Shown here: piece after piece, positions 52,239-61,089 of the stretch
How the letters are laid out: every line of letters starts with the position of its first letter
Numbering within the stretch: position 1 is the stretch's first letter
Assembly (NCBI GenBank): GCA_014284505.1
Contig: JAAFYY010000001.1
Location: forward strand, 1,550,001 to 1,614,000
Length of the DNA: 64,000 nucleotides
From: Streptacidiphilus sp. 4-A2
GTDB lineage: Bacteria; Actinomycetota; Actinomycetes; Streptomycetales; Streptomycetaceae
Direction: 5' to 3'
Notes under the pieces: generated by a model
Database searches by the model: none
What the model was told of the DNA's origin: nothing
What the model saw: only the letters and a program-made list of their open reading frames with translations
Program-made: the position numbers and the translations under genes

Positions 52239-52256
52239 CTCCCCGCCCGCCAACCG

Positions 52257-53102
52257 CTACAGCCTGGTGCCTGGGGCCAGTGTCGCCACCCCGCACGCGC
52301 CCACGGACAGATCGAGGACCGAGTAGCCGGTCCGCAGCCGTTGCACCAGCAGGTCCACCGCGGCCTCCGGCGGCAGCGGGGCGATCTCCCGGACACTGGC
52401 TCCGCGCACCCTCGGCGGGCGGCGCGAGGTGATCAGGATGTGCAGCTCCGGGTACTCCCCGAGCAGGCGTTCCACCAGCAGCGCGGTGGTCCGGGGCAGG
52501 TGCTCGGTGCTGTCGAGCACCAGCAGCAGCCGGTGGCCGGACGGCTTCGGCTCCCGCTCCAGCAGTTCGACCACCGCGCCCAGCGCCAGATCCATCACCG
52601 AGGCGCTGTCCAGGTGCTGTTCGCCGGGAATGCGGCCCAGCTCGGCGACGGCCACACCGTCGGCGAACAGGTGACCCACGCTCTCGGCCACGGCCAGTGC
52701 CACCCGGGTCTTGCCGACTCCGCCTGGGCCGGTCAGCACCACGACCTGATGGTCCGTCACCAGCTTTCCCAGCTGCCCGATCTCGAACTCCCGGGCGGCC
52801 ACCGAAGGGCGCGGCGGCCTGGAGCCGCGCCAGTCGACCCTGCCCGGACCGACCAGCCGCAGCCACTCCGCGGCCCCACCCGACGCCGTGCCCGGTTCGT
52901 CCGCCGACCGCGCGCGCAACTCCTGCCGCAGCGCCGGGTCGAGGATCGCCAGCAGCATGTCGACCGAGCTGCGCCGAGGACGCCTGATCTGCCCGCGTTC
53001 GAGGTTTCTTATGGTGCGGACGCTGATCCCGGACCGCTCGGAGAGCTCCTCCTGTGTGTAACCGCTCTGGAGCCGCAGCTGGCGCAGCAGGTTGTTGATC
53101 AA
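52257..53102 (-). CDS. XRE helix-turn-helix protein with STAND-type P-loop ATPase domain (short form)
   Basis: 281 residues, frame intact. An XRE HTH (residues 4-45: LLRQLRLQSGYTQEELSERSGISVRTIRNLERG) is followed by an NB-ARC-like domain with Walker A VVLTGPGGVGKTRVALAVAES, LLLVLDSTEHLP (Walker B-type) and ILITSRRPPRV (sensor 1 Arg). The family usually continues with winged-helix and TPR domains to 700-1000 residues; here it stops after ~235 residues of ATPase, 19 bases from the convergent antiporter gene. It may be a naturally truncated regulator. The start is probably TTG 53102. Confidence 0.75.
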   Translation of the reverse strand: MINNLLRQLRLQSGYTQEELSERSGISVRTIRNLERGQIRRPRRSSVDMLLAILDPALRQELRARSADEPGTASGGAAEWLRLVGPGRVDWRGSRPPRPSVAAREFEIGQLGKLVTDHQVVVLTGPGGVGKTRVALAVAESVGHLFADGVAVAELGRIPGEQHLDSASVMDLALGAVVELLEREPKPSGHRLLLVLDSTEHLPRTTALLVERLLGEYPELHILITSRRPPRVRGASVREIAPLPPEAAVDLLVQRLRTGYSVLDLSVGACGVATLAPGTRL

Positions 53103-54046
53103 GGTCGATTCACCCCTGGATGAGAAGTTTCGCCGTTCCCAGGGCCACCGGCGTGAGGGGAGCCGGTACCGCTGGACGTGCGGCGCGAGTGGATGTTGGC
53201 CATGCGCGCCCCCGGCCGCCGGTGGTCACCGGCCGGCCGAGGCAGTACTCCCCAGCGCCACTGCGTGCTCCACCGCGTGCTCCACCGCGCGCTGCCGTTC
53301 CTGCTGATTCCTTCCGTCACTGCGACGCCGAGGTCTCCGGGCCCAGGTGCCGGTGGGTGCTGCCGCCGTGGCGGGCGGTACGGGGTTGGCGCGTCCAACG
53401 AGATCCGTGTGCTGTCGTGGTGCCGGTGCGTCGGCTTGTCGGGCAATACGGAGTCTGCGCCACCGCGTTCCCGTTCCCCTCCCGTGTCATTCCCGCGCTG
53501 CGGGCGGCACGGGATCCGGCGGCACGCGGGAGCGTGCGCCGTTACCGTGCGGGGAAGCCCGGCCCCGGCCGGGCCGTGGCCGCGGCGGGCCGGCCGGTCG
53601 TCCGCACCGCGGCGAGGTCCGGGAACGCCCGGGTCAATGGCCGGGAAGTCGGTCCGGGCGAGCGGGGGCCGTGCCCGTCCCGGGTGCTGCGGCAGGCTCC
53701 GGGCAATCGCGCCCGCAGGCCACCCTGCCGGCCCCGCCGGCCGGGCCCCGGCCGGTCGCTTCGGCGGAGGCCGCCGGCGGACTGCTGGTCCACGAGCCGC
53801 TGCCGCACCGGGGGTGGCTGGTGTTCGACTGGCGGTGACCGGCCCCGAGCCCGCCCCGGACGTCGGCCGCGCGAGAGTGCGTCAGGCGGCGCCGGGGGCA
53901 CGGCCGGGGCACTCCGACCCCGGCCTCCGGAGGGGCCTCAGCGCCGGAAGGGCCTCAGCTCCGGAGGGGCTCGCCTTTCGGAAAGGGCTCGCTGCCGGGA
54001 ATGCCTCGGCGAGAAGCCCCCTGCGTTGGTGATCTACGCTGGCGGC
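53103..54046. other. 944-bp stretch without a supportable gene
   Basis: Several long frames exist, all rich in Arg, Pro, Gly and Ala with no motif and no good ribosome site. A short coding-looking piece near 53760-53838 (on +, ending LLVHEPLPHRGWLVFDWR) may be the remnant of a decayed or badly sequenced gene. A tandem repeat lies at 53927-53994. Confidence 0.45.
53927..53994. repeat. 16-18-bp degenerate tandem repeat, four units
   Basis: Units built on CCGGAGGGGCCTCAGC, becoming CGGAAAGGGCTCGC, lie about 50 bases ahead of the GNAT start. Confidence 0.7.
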
Positions 54047-54654
54047 ATGACCAGTCCGCACACCCAGACCGCGGTCCGGGCGGCCACGCCGCGGGATCTC
54101 GACGCCGTCGTCGCCGCTCTGACCACCGCTTTCTTCGACGATCCCACCTGGGGCCCGGCCTTCCCCGACGTCGAGCACCGGGCCGAGCAGGCATCGGCGC
54201 TGCGGCTCTCCGCCACCTCGGCCCTGCGCTACCCGTGGGCCCTGGTGACCGGACGGGCGGAGGCGGTGGCCCTGTGGATCCCGCCGGGCGGAACCGAGTT
54301 GACCGAGGAGGAGGCCGCCGATCTGCCGGAGCTGCTGGCCGACCGCACCGGCCGCGCGGTGGCCGACGGCATCATGCAGATCCTCGACCAGATGGAGGAG
54401 GCCCGCCCACCGAGCCGCACTACTATCTGACCCTGCTCGCCACCCACAGCGACCACCGCGGGCGCGGCCTGGGCATGGGCCTGCTGGCCGAGTGCCTGTC
54501 CCGGATCGACGCCCTGGGCGGTGCCGCCTACCTGGAGTCGTCCAACCCGGCCAACGACCGCCGCTACGCCTCGGTGGGCTTTGTCCCGCGCGACCGGCTG
54601 GTGCTCACCTCCGGCCAGGTGGTCACCACCATGTGGCGTCCGCAGCAGGGCTGA
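54047..54654 (+). CDS. GNAT family N-acetyltransferase
   Basis: About 202 residues from ATG 54047. VRAATPRDLDAVVAALTTAFFDDP is the typical N-terminal strand-helix; the acetyl-CoA loop is THSDHRGRGLGMGLLAECL (R-G-x-G-x-G/A), followed by AAYLESSNPANDRRYASVGF. The subgroup resembles the actinobacterial PuvA-like or cypemycin-type acetyltransferases with a central WIPPGG segment. One break near 54411 (EARPP to EPHYYLTLLA) fits a missing base. The stop codon is the left end of a palindrome shared with the convergent EamA stop. Confidence 0.85.
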
Positions 54655-54664
54655 CGGATCGTCA
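54652..54664. promoter_or_regulatory. Palindrome TGACGGATCGTCA joining two stop codons (recurrent element, copy 6)
   Basis: Its first three bases are the GNAT stop and its last three (complement) the EamA stop. It is identical over 13 bases to the copy at 5522. Confidence 0.5.
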
Positions 54665-55588
54665 ATCGACAACTGATCGGCCGCCACTTCGACCGGCGAC
54701 GGCTCCGGCGGCTCCCGCCGAGGCCGCCGCGACGGCGGCGATGCCCGCGTACTGGGCCGGACTGAGGTGCTGGCCCAGCAGCAGGACGCCGAGCAGGGCC
54801 CCGACAGCCGGCTCCAGGCTGGTGAGCACGCCGAAGACCCGTGGCGGGATCCGGCGCAGCGCCTCCAGGTTGAGGGAGTACGGCAGCACGCTGGACAGCA
54901 GCGCCACCGCCGCGCCCAGCAGCAGCGTGCGCGGCTCCAGCAGCCGCTGCCCCGCCTGGAACAGGCCGTAGGGCAGGCTGAGCAGCGCGGCCCAGGCCAC
55001 CGCCAGGGCCAGCCCGCTCCCGTCGCCGACCTGCCGGGCGAGGCGGGCGGAGACCAGGATGTACCCGGCCCAGCAGCCGCCGGCCAGGGCGGCGAAGCCG
55101 ACCCCGGCCGGCCCGAGCGGTGCCCCGCCCGCGCCGAGGGCCAGCACGCCTGCCGCCGCCAGCAGAGCCCAGGCCAGTTCCGGCAGCCGCCGCGAACCGG
55201 CCAGGGCGACCGCGAACGGGCCGAGGAACTCCACGGTGGTGGCGGCGCCCAGCGGGATCCGCCCGATGGCCTGGTAGTAGCAGAGGTGGTGCGCCGCCAG
55301 CAGCGCCCCCGCCGCGAGGACGGTGCGCCCGGTGCCCGGCCGCGGACGGCCCGGCCGCCAGAAGCCGACCAGTACGGCGGCGGCGAAGCAGAGCCGGAGC
55401 AGGACCACCCCGGCCGGTCCCACCAGCGGGAACAGCCCGACGGAGAGCGCGGCGCCGCCCTGGAGCCCGAGGATCCCGCCGAATACCAGCCCCGGCGCGG
55501 GCACCCGGCCCAGGGCACGGGTGACCAGCGCGGGCGCGGTCCGGTCGATGGCCCCTCCCCACTCGCTGCCGACTGCCGTCGCGGGCAT
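54662..55588 (-). CDS. EamA family (DMT) transporter
   Basis: A predicted metabolite/amino-acid exporter of about 308 residues with ten helices in two EamA repeats. Frame intact. Markers are AAGALLAAHHLCYYQAIGRIPLGAATTVEFLGPFAVAL in repeat 1 and SSVLPYSLNLEALRRIPPRVFGVLTSLEPAVGALLGVLLLGQ in repeat 2 (quoted in parts: PYSLNLEALRRIPPR, LTSLEPAVGALLG). The organisation matches RhtA-type threonine/homoserine exporters. ATG 55588 or 55630 may be the start. Confidence 0.88.
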   Translation of the reverse strand: MPATAVGSEWGGAIDRTAPALVTRALGRVPAPGLVFGGILGLQGGAALSVGLFPLVGPAGVVLLRLCFAAAVLVGFWRPGRPRPGTGRTVLAAGALLAAHHLCYYQAIGRIPLGAATTVEFLGPFAVALAGSRRLPELAWALLAAAGVLALGAGGAPLGPAGVGFAALAGGCWAGYILVSARLARQVGDGSGLALAVAWAALLSLPYGLFQAGQRLLEPRTLLLGAAVALLSSVLPYSLNLEALRRIPPRVFGVLTSLEPAVGALLGVLLLGQHLSPAQYAGIAAVAAASAGAAGAVAGRSGGRSVVD

Positions 55589-55654
55589 CCTGGCACAACG
55601 AAAAGGACGGGACAAGGGCCATTCTGGCAACTGAATCCGTTCTCCAATCGGCCG

Positions 55655-58084
55655 TCAGCAAGGGAAAACGCTGATCACGGCTGGACCGGTCGCCGCATCG
55701 GACCCAGCGCCGGACGCCAGCGGCCACCCTCTGCCCCCGCCGCGGGGCCGGGTAGGACGGCGGCGCGTCGGCCGCACCGGCGGCCCAGCCGGGCTGGGGG
55801 TGTCCGACAGCTGGAAGTCGAGCGAACCGCCGTCGCTGACGGCGCCGGGCGGCGCGTAGGCCCGGCCCCAGTCGTGGCCGTTCCACTCGGCGGAGCGCAC
55901 ATAGGGCGCACCGTCCGCCGCGCCGTGACCGTTGATCTGCAGGGTATTGCCGGACGGCAGGGCGACCACGGCGCGCTGGAACATCGGGCTGCCCAGCGCC
56001 AGGTCGGCGGTGCCCGGCGTCTGCGGGTACATGCCCAGCGCGGACCAGACGAACCAGGAGCTCATCTCTCCCAGGTCGTCGTTCCCGGCCAGGCCGGCCG
56101 GGCTGTCGGTCCAGATCTGGTCCTGCACCCGGCGCACCACCGCCTGGGTCCGGTAGGGCAGGCCGATGTAGTCGTACTCCCAGGGGATGTCCAGGCTCGG
56201 CTCGTTGCCGAGGTCTGTGTAGCCGCCCGCGCCGGTGAACGAGCTGAGGTCGGTGTCCAGGAAGGACGCCAGCGCCCGGTCGCCGCCCATGGCACCGGCC
56301 AGCCCGTGCAGGTTGAACGGGACCATCGGGGTGTACTTCCAGGAGTCGCCCTCGACGAAGTTCTTGCCCGAGACCGGGGTGAAGCCGGCGGTCCACGACC
56401 CGTCGGCGTCGCGCGGCTGGACGAAGCCGCTGGCCGGGTTGAACAGGTTCCGCCAGTCCTGGGCCCGGCGGGCGAAGAAGGCCTGATCCGCGCGGTCGCC
56501 GAGGGTCCCTGCCAGGGCGGAGACCGCGAAGTCCGCGGAGTCGTACTCCAGGGTGGTGGAGGCCGGCCCGTAGAAGTTGCAGCAGCCGTAGCTGCCGTCG
56601 GTGGGCAGATAGCCGAGCTGGTCGAGGTAGTTCAGGCCGGGGCGGATGTGGCCGGCGGTGGTGGCCTCGCCGACCATCCCGGCCAGCGCCTCGGCGCTGT
56701 CGAAGCCGGTGGCGCCGAAGGCGTGGTAGTCGGCCAGGATCTCGTCGGCCGGGTCGCCCACCATGATGTAGGTCTCGCCGTTGTTCTCCGACCACTTGGG
56801 GAACCGGCCGGTCTGCCGGTAGGCGTCGAGCATGGACTGCGCGCTGTCGCTCGCCGCCTGCGGATCCACCAGGGCTTCCAGCTGGGCCTGCGAGCGGTAG
56901 ATGTCCCAGCCGGAGTAGTTGGCGTAGGCGGCCCGGTGGCCCGGGTCGACGGTGTGCACTGTCGCGTCGAAGCCGGGGTACTGACCGTTGCTGTCGCTGA
57001 TCACATTGGGGTGCAGCAGCGCGTGGTAGAGCGCGGTGTAGAAGACGGTCCGCTGGGCCGGTGTGCCGCCGCCGATCCGGATCCGGCCGAGCTCCTCGTT
57101 CCACCGCTGCTGGGCCGCCTGCCGTACCTGTTCGAAGTCCCAGCCGGGATTCTCCGCCACCCGGTTGGCCACCGCGTTCGCGGTCGACACATAGGACAGT
57201 CCGACCTTCGCCCGCAGTCGGCGGTTGTGCGTGGTGTCGAAGCTGACATAGCCCTCGGACAGCGTCGCCTTCCCCTGCCGGACCGGCCCCGTCGGCGGCA
57301 GGATGCCGTGCAGGGTCGGGTGGTTCGCCGGCTCCGGCACGTCCGGGCGGACCCCGACAGCGGGCCGCTCGGGCCGCACCGGGTCGGCGGCGGGCCTGCT
57401 GCCACCGGCTCTGAACGGCTGGTCGAAGACCATGTCGAAGTAGACGGTGTAGCTGTTGGCCGCGCCGCAGAAACGGCCGCTGGTGACCTGCCCGGTCACC
57501 TCCCGGTCGCCGATCAGTGCGAACCGGGTGTCGGTGTCACCGCCCTGGCTGTGGGCCAGCTTGAAGAGCAGATTGGCCTGGTTCGCGGCGGGGAAGCTGA
57601 AGGTGGCCATGCCGCTGCGCTGGGTGGCGGTCAGCTGCGTGGTCACCCCGTTGTCCAGGGCCACCGAGTAGAAGCCGGGCGAGGCGGACTCATGGGCGTG
57701 CGAGAACCCCACCGCCGCTCCGGCGTCCACCGCCCCGACCGTCGGCAGTACCGGGATGTCCCCGCCCGCGCCGCAGCCGGGACCGGCCAGGTGGGTGAGG
57801 CTGAATCCGGTGATCGACGAGTCCCGGTAGGCATAGCCGCCGCCCTGCGGCCGGGAGGGAGTGTCCGGGCTCCACTGCACCATGCCGAACGGGAGGTCGG
57901 CCCCGGGGAAGTCATTGGCCTTGGTTGGCGGTCCGATGAACGGGTTGACCAGCTCGGCCGGGCGGCCGACCAGCTCGGCGGTACCGGGCACGGCCGGCGG
58001 CGGAGCGGCCCCGAGGGTGACCGCCGACGCGGCGCACAGGGCCAGCAGCCGGCGGGCGGACAACCGGGCCATTCGTCGGGCCAT
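55655..58084 (-). CDS. Secreted GH92 family alpha-mannosidase
   Basis: It is predicted to trim alpha-1,2- (or other) linked mannose from external glycans with Ca2+. About 800 residues: signal peptide (1-27, twin-basic then LLALCAASAVTLGAAPPPA), VNPFIGPPTKANDFPGADLPFGMVQWSPDT in the N-terminal beta domain, and the (alpha/alpha)6 domain with LYHALLHPNVISD, NYSGWDIYRSQAQLEAL, KWSENNGETYIMVGDPAD, WKYTPMVPFNLHGLAG, LGNEPSLDIPWEYDYIG and GNDDLGEMSSWFVWSALGMYP, where the catalytic Glu/Asp reside. The last ~45 residues look frameshifted near 55793 (expected PAWAAGAADAPPSYPA), so the true stop is uncertain. Confidence 0.92.
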   Translation of the reverse strand: MARRMARLSARRLLALCAASAVTLGAAPPPAVPGTAELVGRPAELVNPFIGPPTKANDFPGADLPFGMVQWSPDTPSRPQGGGYAYRDSSITGFSLTHLAGPGCGAGGDIPVLPTVGAVDAGAAVGFSHAHESASPGFYSVALDNGVTTQLTATQRSGMATFSFPAANQANLLFKLAHSQGGDTDTRFALIGDREVTGQVTSGRFCGAANSYTVYFDMVFDQPFRAGGSRPAADPVRPERPAVGVRPDVPEPANHPTLHGILPPTGPVRQGKATLSEGYVSFDTTHNRRLRAKVGLSYVSTANAVANRVAENPGWDFEQVRQAAQQRWNEELGRIRIGGGTPAQRTVFYTALYHALLHPNVISDSNGQYPGFDATVHTVDPGHRAAYANYSGWDIYRSQAQLEALVDPQAASDSAQSMLDAYRQTGRFPKWSENNGETYIMVGDPADEILADYHAFGATGFDSAEALAGMVGEATTAGHIRPGLNYLDQLGYLPTDGSYGCCNFYGPASTTLEYDSADFAVSALAGTLGDRADQAFFARRAQDWRNLFNPASGFVQPRDADGSWTAGFTPVSGKNFVEGDSWKYTPMVPFNLHGLAGAMGGDRALASFLDTDLSSFTGAGGYTDLGNEPSLDIPWEYDYIGLPYRTQAVVRRVQDQIWTDSPAGLAGNDDLGEMSSWFVWSALGMYPQTPGTADLALGSPMFQRAVVALPSGNTLQINGHGAADGAPYVRSAEWNGHDWGRAYAPPGAVSDGGSLDFQLSDTPSPAGPPVRPTRRRPTRPRGGGRGWPLASGAGSDAATGPAVISVFPC

Positions 58085-58363
58085 TCGCGGACGCTCCCTT
58101 GCGACGCGGGCGGTCGGGCCCGGCGACCGGACCCGGTGACCGGACCCGACGGCCGGGACCGGGGCACCGGGAAAACCCCGGGCCGCATTGAACCTCTCGG
58201 TTGCGGCCGGGCTTCAAACGGCGGCCGGGTCATGATCACCCGCATGGAGCGGGCATCCGGCGGGACCGGGAGCCCGGGCACCCGGGCGCCGCCCGGGACG
58301 ACGACCTGCTGGTCAGCCGGACCCCGGGGCGGGCGGCCCGGGAGCAGGGGTTGAATAGGGCCC

Positions 58364-58926
58364 ATGCTCCCCGAGATTCCGATGGCCGAACACCTGCTCT
58401 GCGCGTTCGCGCTCACCTACACCCTGGGCTTCGAGCGCGCGGTGCGCGGCGCCGCGGCCGGGGACCGGACGTTCTCGCTGATCGGCGTCGGCGCGGCGGT
58501 GGTCGCGGCGCTGTCGCAGAACGGCGCGCCCAATGTGCTCACCGGCGTGATCACCGGGGTCGGCTTCATCGGCGGCGGGCTCACCTTCCGGCAGAGCCTG
58601 GCCGAGGGCGAGGGCGAGATGGTGCGCGGGATCACCACCGCGGCCACCATCTTCGCCGCCGCCGCGATCGGCGCGGCGGCGGGCGAGGGCCTGCTGCTGC
58701 TCGCCGTCACCGGAACCCTGCTGGCGCTGCTGACCCTGGAGATCCGGCACATCCCGCTGCTGCGGCTGCTCGAGGCCCGCCGCTGGGCGCGCCACTACGG
58801 GGAGGACGAGCTCCGGCCGCCGCCCCGGCGGCGATCGTGCTCACCGTCGCCGACGAGCAGTTGCTGGAGGACGCGGCGGCCGGGCGGGACTGCGAGCCGG
58901 AGTCCGCCGGGAGCCTGCGGAGCTGA
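58364..58926 (+). CDS. MgtC/SapB family membrane protein
   Basis: About 187 residues. An N-terminal MgtC-type membrane domain: LLCAFALTYTLGFERAVRGAAAGDRTFSLIGVGAAVVA, NVLTGVITGVGFIGGGLTF and RGITTAATIFAAAAIGAAAGEGLLLLAV carry the Arg/Glu and Gly patterns of the family. MgtC proteins are linked to Mg2+ limitation and ATP-synthase control. One C is missing near 58826; restoring it gives the acidic tail (VLTVADEQLLEDAAAGRDCEP) to 58926. Confidence 0.85.
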
Positions 58927-58937
58927 CCGCGCCGCCC

Positions 58938-58997
58938 CCACCGACCGCCCGCCCGACCGCCCGTCCGCCCGCCCGCCCGCCCGTCCGCCCGTCCGCC
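58938..58997. repeat. Low-complexity CCCG/CCGT tetranucleotide run
   Basis: About 60 bases of tandem CCGCCCGTCCGCCCG-type sequence in the convergent gap between the MgtC and epoxide hydrolase genes. Confidence 0.75.
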
Positions 58998-59030
58998 GAG
59001 ACGGTGTGGCGGTCGGCGCGGCAGGCCCGG

Positions 59031-60032
59031 TCAGCGCGGCAGACTGCCGAGGAAGTCCAGCAGCGCCGCGTTGACCTCCTCCGGCCGCTCCTGCTGGGTC
59101 CAGTGACCGCAGCCGGGCAGCATCAGGCTGCGGTGCAGCCGGGGCGCGATCCGGTCCAGCGAGCCCAGCAGCCGGTCCATCCCGTGCAGCCCGGTGACCA
59201 GATCGTGGTCACCGGCGACATACAGGGCGGGCATGTCGATCCCCCGGCCCTGGAAGGGCGCGAGCAGTTCCTGGTTGCGCTGGATGTTGCGGTACCAGTT
59301 GAGCCCGCCGGTGAAGGCGCGGTCGCCGTGCCCGGCGTACTCGCGGACGAACGCCCCGATGTCCGCCTCGGTCAGCCAGTCCGGGAGCCGCTCGGGCGAC
59401 GGCATGCTCTCCAGCAGGGTCCGGCCCTCGGCGACCACCCATGGGCGCGGGCGCGCCGAGGAGGGGTTGTCCCCCGACGCGCCGTACAGGAAGCGCCGGA
59501 AGGAGTCGGCCGGGTCCAGCGCGAGCTCGGCGTCCGCGCGGCCCGGCTGCTGGAAGTAGACCTGGTAGTAACCGGGGCCGTACTGCTGCCGGGTGCGCGA
59601 GGGCGGGGCCATCCCGCCCGGCAGCACCGGCGGGACGCTCAGTCCGGCCACCCCGCGCACCAGGTCCGGACGCAGCATGGCAGTGATCCAGGCAACCACC
59701 GCGCCCCAGTCGTGGCCGACGACCACGGCCTGCTCCGCGCCCTGCTCCGCTCCCAGCGACCGGATCAGCCCGATCACGTCACCCACCAGGTGCAGCAGGC
59801 TGTATGACGTGACGTCAGTCGGCTGATCGCTGCGGGCGTATCCGCGCTGGTCGGGCGCGACCACCCGGTACCCGGCCCCGGCCAGCGGTCCCAGCTGGTG
59901 CCGCCAGGAGTACCAGCACTCCGGGAACCCGTGCAGCAGCAGGACCAGCGGCCCCTCCCCCTGCTCGGCCAGGTGCAGCCTGACCCCGTTGACCTCGACA
60001 GAGCTGTGCTGGACGGCACCGTTCCCGGTCAT
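59031..60032 (-). CDS. Epoxide hydrolase-like alpha/beta hydrolase
   Basis: 333 residues, frame intact, cytoplasmic. Oxyanion motif LLLHGFPECWYSWRHQL, nucleophile Asp in VVVGHDWGAVVAWITA, lid Tyr in GPGYYQVYFQQPGRA, acid Asp in PALYVAGDHDLVT and catalytic His in LPGCGHWTQQERP. This set is that of soluble epoxide hydrolases; haloalkane or fluoroacetate dehalogenase is less likely. Start ATG 60032 after GAGGAGGGG. It is divergent from the small secreted peptide gene. Confidence 0.92.
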   Translation of the reverse strand: MTGNGAVQHSSVEVNGVRLHLAEQGEGPLVLLLHGFPECWYSWRHQLGPLAGAGYRVVAPDQRGYARSDQPTDVTSYSLLHLVGDVIGLIRSLGAEQGAEQAVVVGHDWGAVVAWITAMLRPDLVRGVAGLSVPPVLPGGMAPPSRTRQQYGPGYYQVYFQQPGRADAELALDPADSFRRFLYGASGDNPSSARPRPWVVAEGRTLLESMPSPERLPDWLTEADIGAFVREYAGHGDRAFTGGLNWYRNIQRNQELLAPFQGRGIDMPALYVAGDHDLVTGLHGMDRLLGSLDRIAPRLHRSLMLPGCGHWTQQERPEEVNAALLDFLGSLPR

Positions 60033-60211
60033 GCCCCTCCTCGGTCGCACCGGGATCTCGGCCGTCCCGGACAGGCCCATGATGCCGGAGGGACTGCGGC
60101 GGCGGCAGCGACAGGCAACTCGCAGGCAGTTGCCCCACGGTCATGACAGAACCGGCAGCGGCGTCGAGAATGGCCACGCGAGGGCTAAGTACCAGACGGA
60201 CAAGTCGATAT

Positions 60212-60233
60212 GACGTCCATTCAGATGAACGTC
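60212..60233. promoter_or_regulatory. Operator-like inverted repeat ahead of the small secreted peptide gene
   Basis: GACGTCCAT and ATGAACGTC are complementary at eight of nine positions around TCAG. It lies 70 bases upstream of the peptide start, between divergent genes. Confidence 0.45.
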
Positions 60234-60302
60234 GCCCGTCCGTGGTCCGGCCGTCGCAGACACCACCGCACCGCACTGCACCGCATCCGAGAGGGGAAGA
60301 GC

Positions 60303-60551
60303 ATGAAGCGCACCACAGCAAGCACCACGCTGCTGGCCGCGGGGCTGCTGGCCGCCACGCTGGCCGGCACCGGAACCGCGTCCGCCGCCGAGGTCCAGGG
60401 CGCGTCCTCCGGCGTCACCCGGATCACCACCCACGAGCAGTTGCTGGCCGGAATCGCGCAGGCGGTCCGCACCGAGACGGCGATCTCGTGCAGCGCGCCG
60501 ACCGGCTTCGGCATCCATCCCATGGGCGGCCGCCCGGTCACCGGGGGCTGA
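60303..60551 (+). CDS. Small secreted protein, function unknown
   Basis: 82 residues from ATG 60303, preceded by GAGAGGGGAAG. A classical Sec signal peptide occupies residues 1-29 (KRT, then LLAAGLLAATLAGTGTASAA with AxA cleavage). The mature ~53-residue peptide has a helical part (THEQLLAGIAQAVRTETA), a single Cys (ISCSAPTGFG) and a Gly/Pro-rich tail (IHPMGGRPVTGG). I do not recognise the family. The Cys-rich gene follows 16 bases later, so the two are probably one operon. Confidence 0.7.
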   Translation: MKRTTASTTLLAAGLLAATLAGTGTASAAEVQGASSGVTRITTHEQLLAGIAQAVRTETAISCSAPTGFGIHPMGGRPVTGG

Positions 60552-60567
60552 GCAGGGGGTGAGCGCC

Positions 60568-61026
60568 GTGGAGAGCGCGGAGCAGAAGGTGAGTTGGTGT
60601 CCCAGCGGCCTGGCGGACCGTCCGGAGTCGGTGGTGCTCGGCGTCCGGTCCGGAGCGGACGGCGAGGTGGCCTACCTCGCCGATCCGGTTCCGGCGGCCG
60701 AGGTGCTGGGACTGATCCCGGAGGGGATCGAACCCCGGCGGGTGCTGCGGTTCGCCTCGCACTGCGAGTCGTCCTGCCAGCAGCGGGTCGGCGACCGGTG
60801 CGGGCTGGTGGACCGGATCACCACGGTCCCGGTGCACAGCTCCGCGGTCCCCCGGTGCCACCTGCGGGCCCACTGCAAGTGGTGGAGCCAGGTCGGCGCA
60901 CAGGCCTGCCAGCGCTGCCCGGCGGTGACCACACTCGTCCTCGCCGACGACGAACTCGGCGGCCTGGTCGCGGATCCGGCCACGACCAGGGAGCAGCTGG
61001 ACGCCTGGATCGCGGCCGGGGACTGA
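60568..61026 (+). CDS. Cysteine-rich protein, possible Fe-S or zinc binder, function unknown
   Basis: About 152 residues, frame intact. GTG 60568 has GGGGGTG eight bases up; GTG 60559 is in frame but too close to its ribosome site. Nine Cys occur: one near the N terminus (SWCPSG), then SHCESSC, DRCGLV, PRCHLRAHCKWW and ACQRCP between residues ~65 and 125. Paired C-x3-C, C-x4-C and C-x2-C spacings suggest one [4Fe-4S] cluster or structural zinc. There is no signal peptide. Its coupling to a small secreted peptide hints at a peptide-modifying or regulatory role; this is inference. Confidence 0.65.
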   Translation: MESAEQKVSWCPSGLADRPESVVLGVRSGADGEVAYLADPVPAAEVLGLIPEGIEPRRVLRFASHCESSCQQRVGDRCGLVDRITTVPVHSSAVPRCHLRAHCKWWSQVGAQACQRCPAVTTLVLADDELGGLVADPATTREQLDAWIAAGD

Positions 61027-61074
61027 CCTCCGACAGGGCGGGCACGGCTCCACCGGCCGTGCCCGTCAGTGAAC

Positions 61075-61089
61075 TTGACCAACAGTCAA
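61075..61089. promoter_or_regulatory. Palindrome TTGACCAACAGTCAA (recurrent element, copy 7)
   Basis: TTGAC-N5-GTCAA sits directly beside the AfsR-like stop codon, in the gap between convergent genes. Confidence 0.45.

Noticed and set aside
54767..58354. 1,195-codon open frame on the plus strand
   Set aside because: It is antisense to EamA and GH92, both with clear family motifs; the plus translation is Gly/Arg/Ala/Val-rich without motifs.
58938..58997. Short repeats as a CRISPR array
   Set aside because: A tetranucleotide low-complexity run with no spacers and no cas genes in the window.
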